Below, piece by piece: positions 52,480-61,255 of a DNA stretch of 64,000 bases; the first letter of the stretch is position 1; each line of letters begins with the position of its first letter. Source of the stretch: Dyadobacter chenwenxiniae. Its GTDB lineage: Bacteria; Bacteroidota; Bacteroidia; Cytophagales; Spirosomataceae. The stretch is taken from the NCBI RefSeq assembly GCF_022869785.1, contig NZ_CP094997.1, positions 4,650,001 to 4,714,000 of the forward strand, read 5' to 3'. Both the position numbers and the translations under genes were made by a program. A model generated the notes under the pieces. The model searched no databases. It was given only the letters and a program-made list of their open reading frames with translations, and was not told the origin of the DNA.

Positions 52480-53307
52480 TCATCTCCCTTTCCAGTTCGG
52501 GCTTCTTTTCTCTTTAAAAGCCTGTACTCCCTCTTTTGCATCTTCGGAAGCGAGAATTTGATCCAATTCCGCTTTTAAAAAGCTGTGCTTTTCACTCTCC
52601 GGGATCTGCTTCAATTTTTGAAATGCCTTCATGCCTTGCTGGATCGCGTAAGGAGCATTTTGAGCGATTTGCGCAGCCATTGTCTGAACTTCATTTTTAA
52701 TGCTTTCTGTTTCTGTAATGTGGGTTAACAAGCCCAATTCAAGCGCTTCCTCAGCGTTATAGCTTTTGCCTGTAATGCACATTTCCAAAATCTTCCTCGC
52801 GGAAATAACCCGACTGAGTGAAGCCATAACTTGCATTGGCCAGATTCCGCGTTTGACTTCCGGCAAGCTGAAAACTGCATCATTTACACTAAAAACGAAT
52901 GTACAGCCGCAAATTATTAGAAATCCGCCTGCTAAAACAGGCCCTTCAACCTGCGCAATGGTTGGTTTGTAAACTTCATTAAAAGCGTCGCCTAACTTCG
53001 CTTCTTCTCTGATCGCCGGCAATGTTGAATTTTTAGTATTTGCAGAAGTGTCATGAAAAGCATTCAGATCAGCTCCTGCGCAGAAGACAGACCCTTCGGC
53101 ATTGATGATCAGGCAGCGTACTTTGTTATTATAATTTGCGTAGGCCAATGCGAAAATGATTTCCTCCGCCATAGTCGGCGTGAAAGCATTGCGTTTTTCG
53201 GGACGGCTGAGCGTGATGGTGAAGATGTGATTGGATAAGGAGGTTTTGATATACAAAAACTTCACTGACCCGAAATCTTGCACGTCCTCTTCTGTATAAA
53301 ATCGCAT
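52480..53307 (-). CDS. enoyl-CoA hydratase/isomerase family protein
   Basis: 275 residues of the crotonase fold. Oxyanion-hole segments FCAGADLNAF and GPVLAGGFLIICGCTFVFS; the second usually reads AGGGxxL. At the catalytic Glu positions of hydratases, SLPEVKRGIWPM keeps one acidic residue. Substrate is unclear. Last gene of the aat-proB-proA-deacylase operon (35-bp gap). Confidence 0.88.
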   Translation of the reverse strand: MRFYTEEDVQDFGSVKFLYIKTSLSNHIFTITLSRPEKRNAFTPTMAEEIIFALAYANYNNKVRCLIINAEGSVFCAGADLNAFHDTSANTKNSTLPAIREEAKLGDAFNEVYKPTIAQVEGPVLAGGFLIICGCTFVFSVNDAVFSLPEVKRGIWPMQVMASLSRVISARKILEMCITGKSYNAEEALELGLLTHITETESIKNEVQTMAAQIAQNAPYAIQQGMKAFQKLKQIPESEKHSFLKAELDQILASEDAKEGVQAFKEKRSPNWKGR

Positions 53308-53342
53308 ATGATCGCTTATTAGCGTTTGGAAATGCGGAATTT

Positions 53343-54425
53343 TTAAGGTTTCAAAACACCTTCGAGCATGGTTATATACTGCTTGATTCCCGCCTCGATT
53401 TCATGAAGATAGATAAATTCATCCGCACTATGAGAACGTCTGGAATGTCCGGGGCCCATTTTTAGCGAGGGGCAATCGAGCAATGCCTGGTCAGAAGTGG
53501 TGGGCGAGCCATATGCTTCTCTTCCCAATTTCAATCCTTCCAAAACTATCGGATGATCCATAGGAATGCTCGACGGGCGCAGCCGAATTGATCTCGCAGC
53601 AACCTCGGACTCTATATTGGCTTGAATCACCTCAATTACCTCTTCCAAAGTATATTGATCGGTTACCCGGACGTCAATGGTAAAATTACAAGCATCGGGA
53701 ACAACATTGTGCTGCGTCCCTGCATTAATGATCGTCACGGACATTTTTATCGGTCCTAATGTGGGCGAAACCTTCGGAAACTTGTATTCCTGAATCCGAT
53801 TAATGTCTTTTAGTGCTTTGTAAATGGCATTTTCACCTTCCTCGCGCGCAGCATGTCCGGATTTCCCTTTTGCCGTGCAGTCTAAAACCAGCAGACCTTT
53901 TTCTGCGACAGCTAACTGCATTTCGGTAGGTTCACCGACAATGGCAAATGCGATATCAGGCAATTCCGGAACAACGATTTCTAATCCTTCTTTTCCTGAA
54001 ATTTCCTCTTCCGCAGTCGTGGCGATGGCAATGTTATAGGCAAGGTCGGCCTTGTCGTAGAAATAGCAGAATGTAGCAATCAGCGAAACCAGGCATCCGC
54101 CCGCATCATTGCTGCCCAAACCAAACAGCTTATCCCCCTCCAAAATGGCCTTGAACGGATCCAGCGTCCAGGATTTGTTTGGCTTAACCGTGTCGTGATG
54201 AGAATTTAAAAGTAATGTCGGTTTCCTTTTATCGAAATGGCGATTATAAGCCCACAGATTGTTCTTTTTTTGCTGAAAAGGAATGTTTTTCTCTTCAAAA
54301 TAATTGGCAATCAGCTGCGCAGTATTTTCCTCCTCCCTGCTAAACGATGGCGTCTCGATCAGGCTTTTCAGCAGCGCAATCGCCTCATTTGTTAATGTTT
54401 GTATATTTTCCAATGCACTTACCAT
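53343..54425 (-). CDS. M20 family acyl-amino-acid deacylase (ArgE-like)
   Basis: 360 residues. Metal ligands of the M20 fold: LLNSHHDTVKP (His, then Asp), GLGSNDAGGCL (bridging Asp), ATTAEEEISGKEG (Glu-Glu), VGEPTEM, and a C-terminal GPGHSRRSHSADEF (His). Given the nearby ArgF'-type transcarbamylase the likely substrate is N-acyl-citrulline or N-acyl-ornithine. It overlaps the end of proA by 7 bp, so the two are coupled. Confidence 0.9.
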   Translation of the reverse strand: MVSALENIQTLTNEAIALLKSLIETPSFSREEENTAQLIANYFEEKNIPFQQKKNNLWAYNRHFDKRKPTLLLNSHHDTVKPNKSWTLDPFKAILEGDKLFGLGSNDAGGCLVSLIATFCYFYDKADLAYNIAIATTAEEEISGKEGLEIVVPELPDIAFAIVGEPTEMQLAVAEKGLLVLDCTAKGKSGHAAREEGENAIYKALKDINRIQEYKFPKVSPTLGPIKMSVTIINAGTQHNVVPDACNFTIDVRVTDQYTLEEVIEVIQANIESEVAARSIRLRPSSIPMDHPIVLEGLKLGREAYGSPTTSDQALLDCPSLKMGPGHSRRSHSADEFIYLHEIEAGIKQYITMLEGVLKP

Positions 54426-55669
54426 CTTACCTGTCCGTCACCTTTAACAATCCATTTTTCAGTTACGAGCTTTTCGAGTGCGAACGGTCCGCGCGCGTGC
54501 AGTTTTTGTGTGGATATGCCAATTTCCGCTCCTAATGCGAAAACAGCGCCGTCTGTGAAACGTGTTGACGCATTGGCATAAACCGCCGCAGCATCCACTT
54601 CTCTCAAAAACCGCTCGATTTTACCTTCGTCCTTTGAAATAATCGCCTCGGAATGTCTGGAAGAATGTGCCCGTATATGATCCAACGCTTCATCCAGTCC
54701 GTCAACGACTTTTACAGAGCATTTATAGTCTAAAAATTCTCTTCCGAAATCCTTCTCCTCCGCATGTTGCAGCATGGGGTAACCGTCTTTTTCCAAAATA
54801 GCATAAGACGTTTCATCAGCAAAAACCTCGACATTCCATTTAATGAAATCCGCCTTCAGTTTTGGCAAGAGCTCCGAAGCAATTTCCTTATCCAGCAATA
54901 TCGTATCCAGCGAATTGCAGACAGATGGCCGCGAAACCTTGGCATTCACCACGATTGCGGCTGCTTTTTCCAGATCGCCTGTTTTTTCAACATATGTATG
55001 ACAAACCCCCGCTCCTGTTTCAATCGTAGGAACGAGCGAATTTTCACGTACAAATTTGATAAGGCTTTCAGATCCCCTTGGAATGATAATGTCAACAAAT
55101 TTGGTTGCAGTGAGCAATTCTGTGACAAACTTCCTGTCAGTAGGCAGCAACATGACTGCCTCGGAATTAATGTCAAATTCAGCCAATGTTTTGTGGATCA
55201 GTCCAACCAAGAATAAATTGGAAAAATGCGCCTCCTTACCTCCTTTTAGGACACAGGCATTGCCGGAACGCAGGCAGAGCGATGCAACATCCAATGTGAC
55301 ATTTGGCCTGGATTCATAAATCACACCAACGACACCCAGCGGAACCGCTATTTTACGCAAAGACAAACCTTGCTCAATGGTACGCTCCAAAATTACCTGA
55401 CCACTCGGATCGGGCAGTGCGGCGACATCGCGGAGACTTTGTGCCAGGCCCTGAATTCTTTGTTCATTCAGCAACAACCGGTCTTTTTTCGGATCGGCGT
55501 CGTCCATCACATCAAGGTCTTTCTTATTCTCGGCGATAATGTTGGCAACATTGGCCAAAACCTTATCCGCAAGACTCAGCAAAAGGTCTGACCGCTGCTG
55601 ACCCGACAAATTCCGGACAGCGGCTGATGCCTTTTGAGTTTGTTCTAATAGAGGTAAAATGGATTCCAT
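54419..55669 (-). CDS. proA: gamma-glutamyl phosphate reductase
   Basis: 416 residues; reduces glutamyl phosphate to the semialdehyde for proline (and ornithine) synthesis. NADP-binding aldehyde-dehydrogenase fold with PLGVVGVIYESRPNVTLD and CLRSGNACVLKGGKEA; the catalytic Cys is in SRPSVCNSLDTILL. Its ATG shares one base with the proB stop (TAATG). Confidence 0.96.
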   Translation of the reverse strand: MESILPLLEQTQKASAAVRNLSGQQRSDLLLSLADKVLANVANIIAENKKDLDVMDDADPKKDRLLLNEQRIQGLAQSLRDVAALPDPSGQVILERTIEQGLSLRKIAVPLGVVGVIYESRPNVTLDVASLCLRSGNACVLKGGKEAHFSNLFLVGLIHKTLAEFDINSEAVMLLPTDRKFVTELLTATKFVDIIIPRGSESLIKFVRENSLVPTIETGAGVCHTYVEKTGDLEKAAAIVVNAKVSRPSVCNSLDTILLDKEIASELLPKLKADFIKWNVEVFADETSYAILEKDGYPMLQHAEEKDFGREFLDYKCSVKVVDGLDEALDHIRAHSSRHSEAIISKDEGKIERFLREVDAAAVYANASTRFTDGAVFALGAEIGISTQKLHARGPFALEKLVTEKWIVKGDGQVRW

Positions 55670-56733
55670 TATAATAGTACGATATCGTTGGCATGCGCCA
55701 CTTCAAAATTCACTGTTTTCATATTTGCGCGGATGGCAGCCGAAGTTTCTCTGGCGCGGGCCACTGCGATCATTTCCTCCAACGGAGAATAAATTTCAAT
55801 AATTTCACCAGCCTCAAAATCGCCGGTTACTTCTACAACGCCCACTGCGAGCAAGCTTTTTCTTTTCAACAATGCTTTGGAAGCGCCTTCATCAATCTGC
55901 AAGCTTCCGGAAACCAACCCGCCGCTGCCTAACCACCTGTTTCGGGCTGAAAGTGTGCTTTTCCCCGGACTAATGAGCGTTCCGGCGTTCCCATTCAATG
56001 CTTCCAGCAATTCGTTTTCCTGCTTCATGCCGAAAATAACGACCTTAATAGCCATTCTAGCGGCCAGTTTGGCGAATGTTAGTTTCGAGGCCATTCCGCC
56101 CAAACCGAGAAAGGATTTATCCGTCCTTACGAATTTGAAAACCTCATTTACATTGGATACGTTCCTGAGAATATTCCCGTGCTCATCGAGTAAACCGCCT
56201 ACCGACGTGCAGAACATTAAAGACTCTGCTCCAAAACCCACTGCTAATAATGTTGCCAGTTCATCATTATCCGAGAATTTTAGTTCACGGTCACTCACAA
56301 CGTCGTTCTCGTTTACGATCGGAATAATGTTGTTTTCCCACAATTCCTCGAACGTTTCCTTTAATTGAAGGAACTTGGCCCGGTTTGCAAAATGCTGTCT
56401 TTCGCAAAGACTTTGGGCAATGTAGATCTTATTAGGAGCGAAATATGTCGCATATAAGCCCACCAAAAGTGGATTTCCAACCGATGCAGCTGCTTTCCGC
56501 TGCGTCATCGTGCCTTTGTAATCCTGAATATAAGCCTTCCCTGCACCAACAGCACCGGAGGAAACAATGATAATCCTGTATTGAGAATGGATCGTTGAAA
56601 CCTGACGCGCTATTTCTGAAATGATCCTGACATCAGGTTCACCGGAAGGCAGGGTTATAGAAGCAGTCCCGAATTTTACTACGAGTATTGGTTTTGACAC
56701 TTTGAAATATTGCTTGAACGGGACGCGAGCCAT
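55669..56733 (-). CDS. proB: glutamate 5-kinase
   Basis: 354 residues: amino-acid kinase domain (about 15-255, VVKFGTASIT, IVSSGAVGAGK, PIVNENDVVSDRELKFSDND, GLGGMASKLTFAKLAA) and C-terminal PUA domain (about 275-350). It phosphorylates glutamate, first step to proline, and forms an operon with proA. It has about 15 extra residues before the usual start (near KPILVVKFG), so a downstream start is possible. Confidence 0.95.
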   Translation of the reverse strand: MARVPFKQYFKVSKPILVVKFGTASITLPSGEPDVRIISEIARQVSTIHSQYRIIIVSSGAVGAGKAYIQDYKGTMTQRKAAASVGNPLLVGLYATYFAPNKIYIAQSLCERQHFANRAKFLQLKETFEELWENNIIPIVNENDVVSDRELKFSDNDELATLLAVGFGAESLMFCTSVGGLLDEHGNILRNVSNVNEVFKFVRTDKSFLGLGGMASKLTFAKLAARMAIKVVIFGMKQENELLEALNGNAGTLISPGKSTLSARNRWLGSGGLVSGSLQIDEGASKALLKRKSLLAVGVVEVTGDFEAGEIIEIYSPLEEMIAVARARETSAAIRANMKTVNFEVAHANDIVLL

Positions 56734-56779
56734 CCGGTGCTCCCAAGTCTGAAATCTGAGCCTAAAAGTAGAAAATTAT

Positions 56780-57400
56780 TCAAAGAATGTCTTCCAGCAC
56801 ATTACCATTAAACCTCCTTTTCGATTTTAATGCTTGTTGCAGCTGGTCGAGATATTCGTCACGTGGGATTTCTATGGCGCCGTATCGCAGCACATTATCA
56901 TTGATAAACTGTGTATCCAGCAAAACAAACCGGTTCATCCGGAGGATTTGTATCAAGTAATGGAAAGCAACTTTCGAAGCATTACTTTCATAGGAAAACA
57001 TCGATTCCCCGAAGAAAACGCCATTGATCGAAACACCATAAAGCCCTCCTACCAGCTTATTTTCGCGATATGCTTCTACGCTATGTGCATATCCAAGTTC
57101 ATGCAAGGCCGTATAGGAAGCTATAATTTCCTCTGAGATCCACGTTCCCTGCTCTGTTGCCCGTGGTGCCGAACAGCCACGCATTACACCTTCAAAATCC
57201 CGGTTAACCCTTATTTCAAAGTATTTTTTATTTAAAACAGGCCGCAGGGATCTGGAAGGCTTGTATGTGTCAATTGGAATAATGGCCCTCGGATTCGGCG
57301 AATACCAATAAATGGTCCCGTCTGCTTCGGCCATTGGGAAAATCCCATTTATATATCCGTTCAAAAGGTCGTCTGTGCTGATTGCTGACATGAAAGCCAT
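56780..57400 (-). CDS. aat: leucyl/phenylalanyl-tRNA--protein transferase
   Basis: 206 residues. Adds Leu or Phe to N-terminal Arg/Lys residues of proteins (N-degron pathway). Family marks: GYINGIFPMAEADGTIYWYSPNPRAIIP split over two blocks, THEL-like ALHELGYAHSVE, GGLYGVSINGVFFGESMFS and LDTQF. First gene of the minus-strand operon, 46 bp upstream of proB. Confidence 0.94.
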   Translation of the reverse strand: MAFMSAISTDDLLNGYINGIFPMAEADGTIYWYSPNPRAIIPIDTYKPSRSLRPVLNKKYFEIRVNRDFEGVMRGCSAPRATEQGTWISEEIIASYTALHELGYAHSVEAYRENKLVGGLYGVSINGVFFGESMFSYESNASKVAFHYLIQILRMNRFVLLDTQFINDNVLRYGAIEIPRDEYLDQLQQALKSKRRFNGNVLEDIL

Positions 57401-57751
57401 TTTTTAAGATTTATACGCCTCGGTTTTGTCCAAAACGCAAGCGGGTAAGTAGTAAAAAGTTTATTCAAAAACGAACCATAAAAATATATCTTCTGTTTCT
57501 TTGGAGTGACAATTTTTTTTTCAAAATTTGCAGCCTCTTAGACGCATTAGCAAGTCAATGAACGACAACGGCATACATACTGTTCTTCATACTACGCCTT
57601 TTCGATTCAGGTCCCCCCGGACCGCATAATTATCTTTTACCTACGTGGTAAAACTTTATACCCACCAATTTTTTCAATTTTCAAAACGTCCCATCGTTTT
57701 CTCTGGGTGTAATAATTATTGTTTCGAACATTTTTTGTCAGCAAGCCATCA
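57401..57751 (+). promoter_or_regulatory. 351-bp divergent control region with candidate arginine leader
   Basis: Between aat (minus) and the GNAT gene (plus). Plus-strand promoter: TTTG (57500-57503), 19 nt, AAAATTTG (57523-57530, one mismatch to TAnnTTTG). About 28 nt after it starts a 23-codon ORF (57558-57629), then the palindrome TTTTACC-TACGT-GGTAAAA (57635-57653) and a T-rich stretch (57668-57681). See the findings for the attenuation hypothesis. I see no gene of normal size. Confidence 0.55.
57558..57629 (+). CDS. candidate 23-residue arginine leader peptide
   Basis: ATG 57558 to TAA 57627-57629. Codons 16, 18 and 21 are Arg (CGA, AGG, CGG), giving FRFRSPR, and a GGTCC-CCCC-GGACC hairpin (57610-57623) overlaps them. 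Position after a promoter and before the arginine genes fits a leader peptide, but a 23-codon ORF can arise by chance and I know of no described homologue. Confidence 0.3.
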   Translation: MNDNGIHTVLHTTPFRFRSPRTA

Positions 57752-58480
57752 ATGAAAAATACCGAAGTAGTGGGCAGCAAGTTTATAGTGCAGACTGCCA
57801 ATGAAAATCATCTTCACTTTGCAGAAACAATCTGTGCAGAGATGGAAGAGAGCGCCAAAAAGCGTGGTACTGGTATCGCCAAACGTTCTCCTGTATATAT
57901 CATGGAAAAAATGGTGGAAGGTAAAGCGATTATCGCAACCACCGACACCGGCGAATGGGTAGGTTTTTGTTACATTGAAACGTGGGAGCACGGCAAATTT
58001 GTGGCGAATTCGGGCTTAATCGTACATCCTGACTTCCGTAACAGCGGAATGGCAAAAGCAATCAAACAGAAAGCTTTTGAATTATCGCGCCAAAAATATC
58101 CTGATGCAAAGATTATAGGCATTACAACAAGTCTGCCTGTGATGAAAATCAATTCAGATCTGGGTTATGAGCCGGTAACGTTCAGCGAGTTGCCTGCTGA
58201 TGACGCTTTCTGGAAAGGGTGTGCCAGCTGTGTCAATTACGATGTATTAACGCGGACCGGCAGAAAACACTGCTTATGCACAGGAATGATGTACAACCCA
58301 GAGGATAAGAAGAAAGAGGAAGTGGCGGTTACGGCTGGTGTGGAACCAGAAAAACATTCCTGGGACTTTCTGAAAGAATCCAGCTTGTACGAGCGCTGGA
58401 TGCGGATTAAGCAACGTATTTTGTTGCGAAGGGAAGAACGCACCAGAAAGAAAAACGCCGGCACATTGCTCGTACATTAA
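57752..58480 (+). CDS. GNAT family acetyltransferase, candidate N-acetylglutamate synthase
   Basis: 242 residues from ATG 57752 (an upstream TTG would add 11). GNAT fold in residues 15-150 with the acetyl-CoA loop in VHPDFRNSGMAKAIKQKAF. A Cys-rich C-terminal part (CASCVNYDVLTRTGRKHCLC) is unusual for GNAT enzymes and might bind a metal. Such genes head arginine clusters in Bacteroidota, which otherwise lack ArgA or ArgJ here; N-acetylglutamate synthase activity is inferred from context. Confidence 0.82.
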   Translation: MKNTEVVGSKFIVQTANENHLHFAETICAEMEESAKKRGTGIAKRSPVYIMEKMVEGKAIIATTDTGEWVGFCYIETWEHGKFVANSGLIVHPDFRNSGMAKAIKQKAFELSRQKYPDAKIIGITTSLPVMKINSDLGYEPVTFSELPADDAFWKGCASCVNYDVLTRTGRKHCLCTGMMYNPEDKKKEEVAVTAGVEPEKHSWDFLKESSLYERWMRIKQRILLRREERTRKKNAGTLLVH

Positions 58481-58516
58481 AGTACAGCCTTTATTTACAG
58501 ATTTATATATCTCTTA

Positions 58517-58564
58517 AATACCTCGCCCGGCAGCCATTTTTGGTCCGAAGCGAGGTATTTTTTT
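58517..58564 (+). terminator. terminator after the GNAT gene
   Basis: AATACCTCGC (58517-58526) pairs perfectly with GCGAGGTATT (58550-58559), 23-nt loop, with a run of T from 58558 to 58564. argG must therefore be expressed from its own promoter or by readthrough. Confidence 0.75.
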
Positions 58565-58566
58565 GT

Positions 58567-58574
58567 TACTTTTG
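58567..58574 (+). promoter_or_regulatory. -7 box of the argG promoter
   Basis: TACTTTTG, an exact TAnnTTTG, directly after the terminator and 42 bp before the argG ATG. The nearest TTTG (58539-58542) is 24 nt upstream, slightly beyond the usual spacing and inside the terminator loop. Confidence 0.5.
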
Positions 58575-58616
58575 TACTCCAATTTAAGCATTTAGTCAGA
58601 ATCAGATTTAAATATA

Positions 58617-59822
58617 ATGTCACAACCCAAAGTAGTATTAGCGTTCAGCGGTGGATTAGACACCTCTTTTTGTGTAAAATATTTAGCCGAAGACAAAGGT
58701 TATGAAGTCCATTCGGTTTTGGTTGATACAGGCGGTTTTTCTGCCGAAGAACTGAAAACGATTGAGGCCAATGCGTATGCTTTGGGTGTGAAACAACATG
58801 CTACAATAACGAAAACAAGCGATTATTATAATGATTGTATCAAATATCTGATTTTTGGAAACATTCTAAAAAATAATACCTATCCGCTTTCTGTTAGCGC
58901 TGAACGCGTTTTCCAGGCTGTGGCAGTTGCTGAATATGCAAAAGAAATTGGAGCAAATGCCATCGCGCATGGCAGCACGGGTGCTGGAAATGACCAGGTT
59001 CGTTTTGATATGGCTTTCCGCATTATTATTCCTGAGGCTGAGATTATTACACCCATCCGCGACTTGAAACTTTCGCGTGAAGCGGAAATTGAATATTTAA
59101 CCAATAAAGGCGTTGGCCGTGAATGGGCTAAGGCAGCATATAGCATTAACAAAGGTCTTTGGGGAACTTCGGTTGGTGGAAAAGAGACATTAACCTCTGA
59201 TCAATATCTTCCGGAATCTGCATGGCCTACACAAATTACCAAATCAGAACCGGAAAGCATTACGCTTGAATTTGAAAAAGGCGAATTGAAAGGCGTTGCT
59301 GGCGAAAGATTTGAGAATTCAGTGGAAGCAATTCAAAAGCTTGCTGCGATTGCCCAACCTTTCGGCATTGGCCGTGATATTCACGTTGGTGATACGATTA
59401 TCGGTATCAAAGGTCGTGTTGGCTTCGAAGCCGCTGCCCCGCTAATTATTATCAAGGCGCATCATACTTTGGAAAAACATGTGTTGAGCGAGCAGCAACT
59501 TTACTGGAAAGAACAACTTTCAAACTGGTATGGCAGCTTGCTTCATAAAGGTCAGTTCGTAGAGCCTGTAATGCGTAACATCGAAACGTTCCTTTCTGAT
59601 ACACAAGCACATGTAACCGGAAAAGTGCACGTTCACCTTGCTCCTTACCGCTTCCATGTGGAAGGAATCGAATCACCATTTGACCTGATGTCGTCCAAAT
59701 TCGGAAGCTATGGTGAAATGAACAACGCCTGGACCGGCGACGACGTAAGAGGATTTTCAAAAGTGGCTTCCAACCAGGTGATGATTTATCAGAAGGTGAG
59801 TGAGTCTAATGAAAGTCTATAA
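58617..59822 (+). CDS. argG: argininosuccinate synthase
   Basis: 401 residues; joins citrulline and aspartate with ATP. P-loop-like LAFSGGLDTSFCV at the N-terminus, AHGSTGAGNDQVRF, YSINKGLWGTSVGGKET and the tetramer-forming C-terminus are present. Heads the plus-strand operon argG, four-helix protein, argC, argD, argF', hemH. Confidence 0.97.
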   Translation: MSQPKVVLAFSGGLDTSFCVKYLAEDKGYEVHSVLVDTGGFSAEELKTIEANAYALGVKQHATITKTSDYYNDCIKYLIFGNILKNNTYPLSVSAERVFQAVAVAEYAKEIGANAIAHGSTGAGNDQVRFDMAFRIIIPEAEIITPIRDLKLSREAEIEYLTNKGVGREWAKAAYSINKGLWGTSVGGKETLTSDQYLPESAWPTQITKSEPESITLEFEKGELKGVAGERFENSVEAIQKLAAIAQPFGIGRDIHVGDTIIGIKGRVGFEAAAPLIIIKAHHTLEKHVLSEQQLYWKEQLSNWYGSLLHKGQFVEPVMRNIETFLSDTQAHVTGKVHVHLAPYRFHVEGIESPFDLMSSKFGSYGEMNNAWTGDDVRGFSKVASNQVMIYQKVSESNESL

Positions 59823-59845
59823 GTTTAGAGTTGTGAAGTTGATTT

Positions 59846-60214
59846 ATGCAAAATTATCAAGAGTTGAAGGTTTGGCAAAAGGCTCACCAATTCGTGTTAG
59901 AAGTGTATCAGATTACAAATGCTTTTCCTAAAACTGAGACATTTGGATTGATTTCACAAATGCGTAGGGCTAGTATTTCCGTTGCCGCCAACCTTGCAGA
60001 AGGTTGTGGCAAGAAGGGAGCGCTTGATATCGCAAACTTTTTTCAAATATCTCTTGGATCGCTGCACGAAACGGAATATTACTTGCTTCTATCAAAAGAT
60101 TTACAATACATTTCCAATGAAACGTTTGAATCACGAGACTTGGAGATAAAGGAAATTAAGGCAATGCTGATATCTCTTATAAAAACAGTCCGTAACATTA
60201 GCAATACGAAATGA
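59846..60214 (+). CDS. four-helix-bundle protein of the S23 (rRNA intervening sequence) family
   Basis: 122 residues with the family pattern: YQELKVWQKAHQFVLEVY, FGLISQMRRASISVAANLAEG, and LGSLHETEYYLLLSKDL. The family was named from ORFs in 23S rRNA intervening sequences, and is related to the Avd accessory protein of diversity-generating retroelements, but no reverse transcriptase or template repeat is here. The stop overlaps the argC ATG by 4 nt (ATGA). Function in an arginine operon is unknown. Confidence 0.92.
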   Translation: MQNYQELKVWQKAHQFVLEVYQITNAFPKTETFGLISQMRRASISVAANLAEGCGKKGALDIANFFQISLGSLHETEYYLLLSKDLQYISNETFESRDLEIKEIKAMLISLIKTVRNISNTK

Positions 60215-61218
60215 ACTCATTAACTAATAAACTCCTAAACACTTTAAATATAGGAATAATAGGCGCGGCGGGTTACACAGGAGGCGAGTTGATCAGAATA
60301 TTGCTCAATCACCCGAATGCGGTCATTGCTTTCGCTCATAGCAAAAGTCAGGCTGGCAAACCGGTTTATGCGACGCATACGGATTTGCTTGGAGACACAG
60401 ATCTTGCTTTTTCAGGAGAAGAGATTCAGACGCTTTTAGAACAAGAGAATCTAAATGCTATCTTTCTTTGCTCCGGTCATGGAGAATCGCAAAAGTTTCT
60501 GAATGAATACAATGTTCCCGAATCTGTTAAGATCATTGACCTGAGCACTGATTTTCGTGACGAGTCAAATGGCTTCGTTTACGGATTGCCAGAATTGCAA
60601 CGTGAAAAGATTAAGACAGCAACTAAGATTGCAAATCCCGGTTGTTTTGCCACAAGCATTGAGCTCGCAATTTTGCCATTGGCACAGGCCGGACTGATTA
60701 AGGACGACATTCACGTGAGTGCAGTAACAGGCAGCACAGGCGCAGGCCAGGCTTTGAGCGCGACGACGCATTTTAGCTGGAGAAGTAATAATATCTCTAT
60801 TTACAAAGCTTTCACGCACCAGCATTTGACAGAGATTAAAATGAGTCTGGGCAAATTGCAGGCTGGTTTTGACAACGCGATCAACTTTATCCCTTACCGC
60901 GGCGATTACACCCGTGGCATTATGGCTAATGTTTATACAGCTTTTGAAGGAACATTGGAAGAAGCTAAAAGCATTTACAAAAGCTTCTACGCTTCGCACC
61001 CGTTCACACACATGAGCGACGCACCGATTGATTTGAAACAGGTTGTAAACACCAACAAATGCTTCATCAACCTGGAAGTCCACGACGGTCAATTGCTGAT
61101 AAGCAGCATTATTGATAATCTCACAAAAGGCGCCTCCGGCCAGGCCGTTCAAAATATGAATTTGCTTTTTGGCTTGCCTGAAGATGCAGGATTGAGATTA
61201 AAAGCGCCCGCGTTTTAA
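60211..61218 (+). CDS. argC: N-acetyl-gamma-glutamyl-phosphate reductase
   Basis: 335 residues; makes N-acetylglutamate semialdehyde. NADP-binding IGIIGAAGYTGGELIRIL, catalytic Cys in IANPGCFATSIEL, and STGAGQALSATTHFSWR. Start ATG overlaps the upstream stop. The first 14 residues (MNSLTNKLLNTLN) are extra to the family core; a later start is possible. Confidence 0.95.
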   Translation: MNSLTNKLLNTLNIGIIGAAGYTGGELIRILLNHPNAVIAFAHSKSQAGKPVYATHTDLLGDTDLAFSGEEIQTLLEQENLNAIFLCSGHGESQKFLNEYNVPESVKIIDLSTDFRDESNGFVYGLPELQREKIKTATKIANPGCFATSIELAILPLAQAGLIKDDIHVSAVTGSTGAGQALSATTHFSWRSNNISIYKAFTHQHLTEIKMSLGKLQAGFDNAINFIPYRGDYTRGIMANVYTAFEGTLEEAKSIYKSFYASHPFTHMSDAPIDLKQVVNTNKCFINLEVHDGQLLISSIIDNLTKGASGQAVQNMNLLFGLPEDAGLRLKAPAF

Positions 61219-61255
61219 GTTGTTAACACCCATTAAAAGACATAAAATACAAGAA

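Noticed and set aside
57635..57653. ArgR operator at the TTTTACC/GGTAAAA palindrome
   Set aside because: It does not resemble the known ARG box (TNTGAAT-type half sites); kept only as part of the leader hypothesis.
59846..60214. Possible diversity-generating retroelement because of the Avd-like four-helix protein
   Set aside because: No reverse transcriptase, template repeat or variable repeat is visible nearby.
59846..60214. Possible 23S rRNA intervening sequence
   Set aside because: No rRNA sequence surrounds the gene; both neighbours are arginine genes.
60565..61152. A 195-codon minus-strand ORF opposite argC
   Set aside because: Rich in Cys and Asn, as expected from the reverse complement of a coding frame; no family resemblance.
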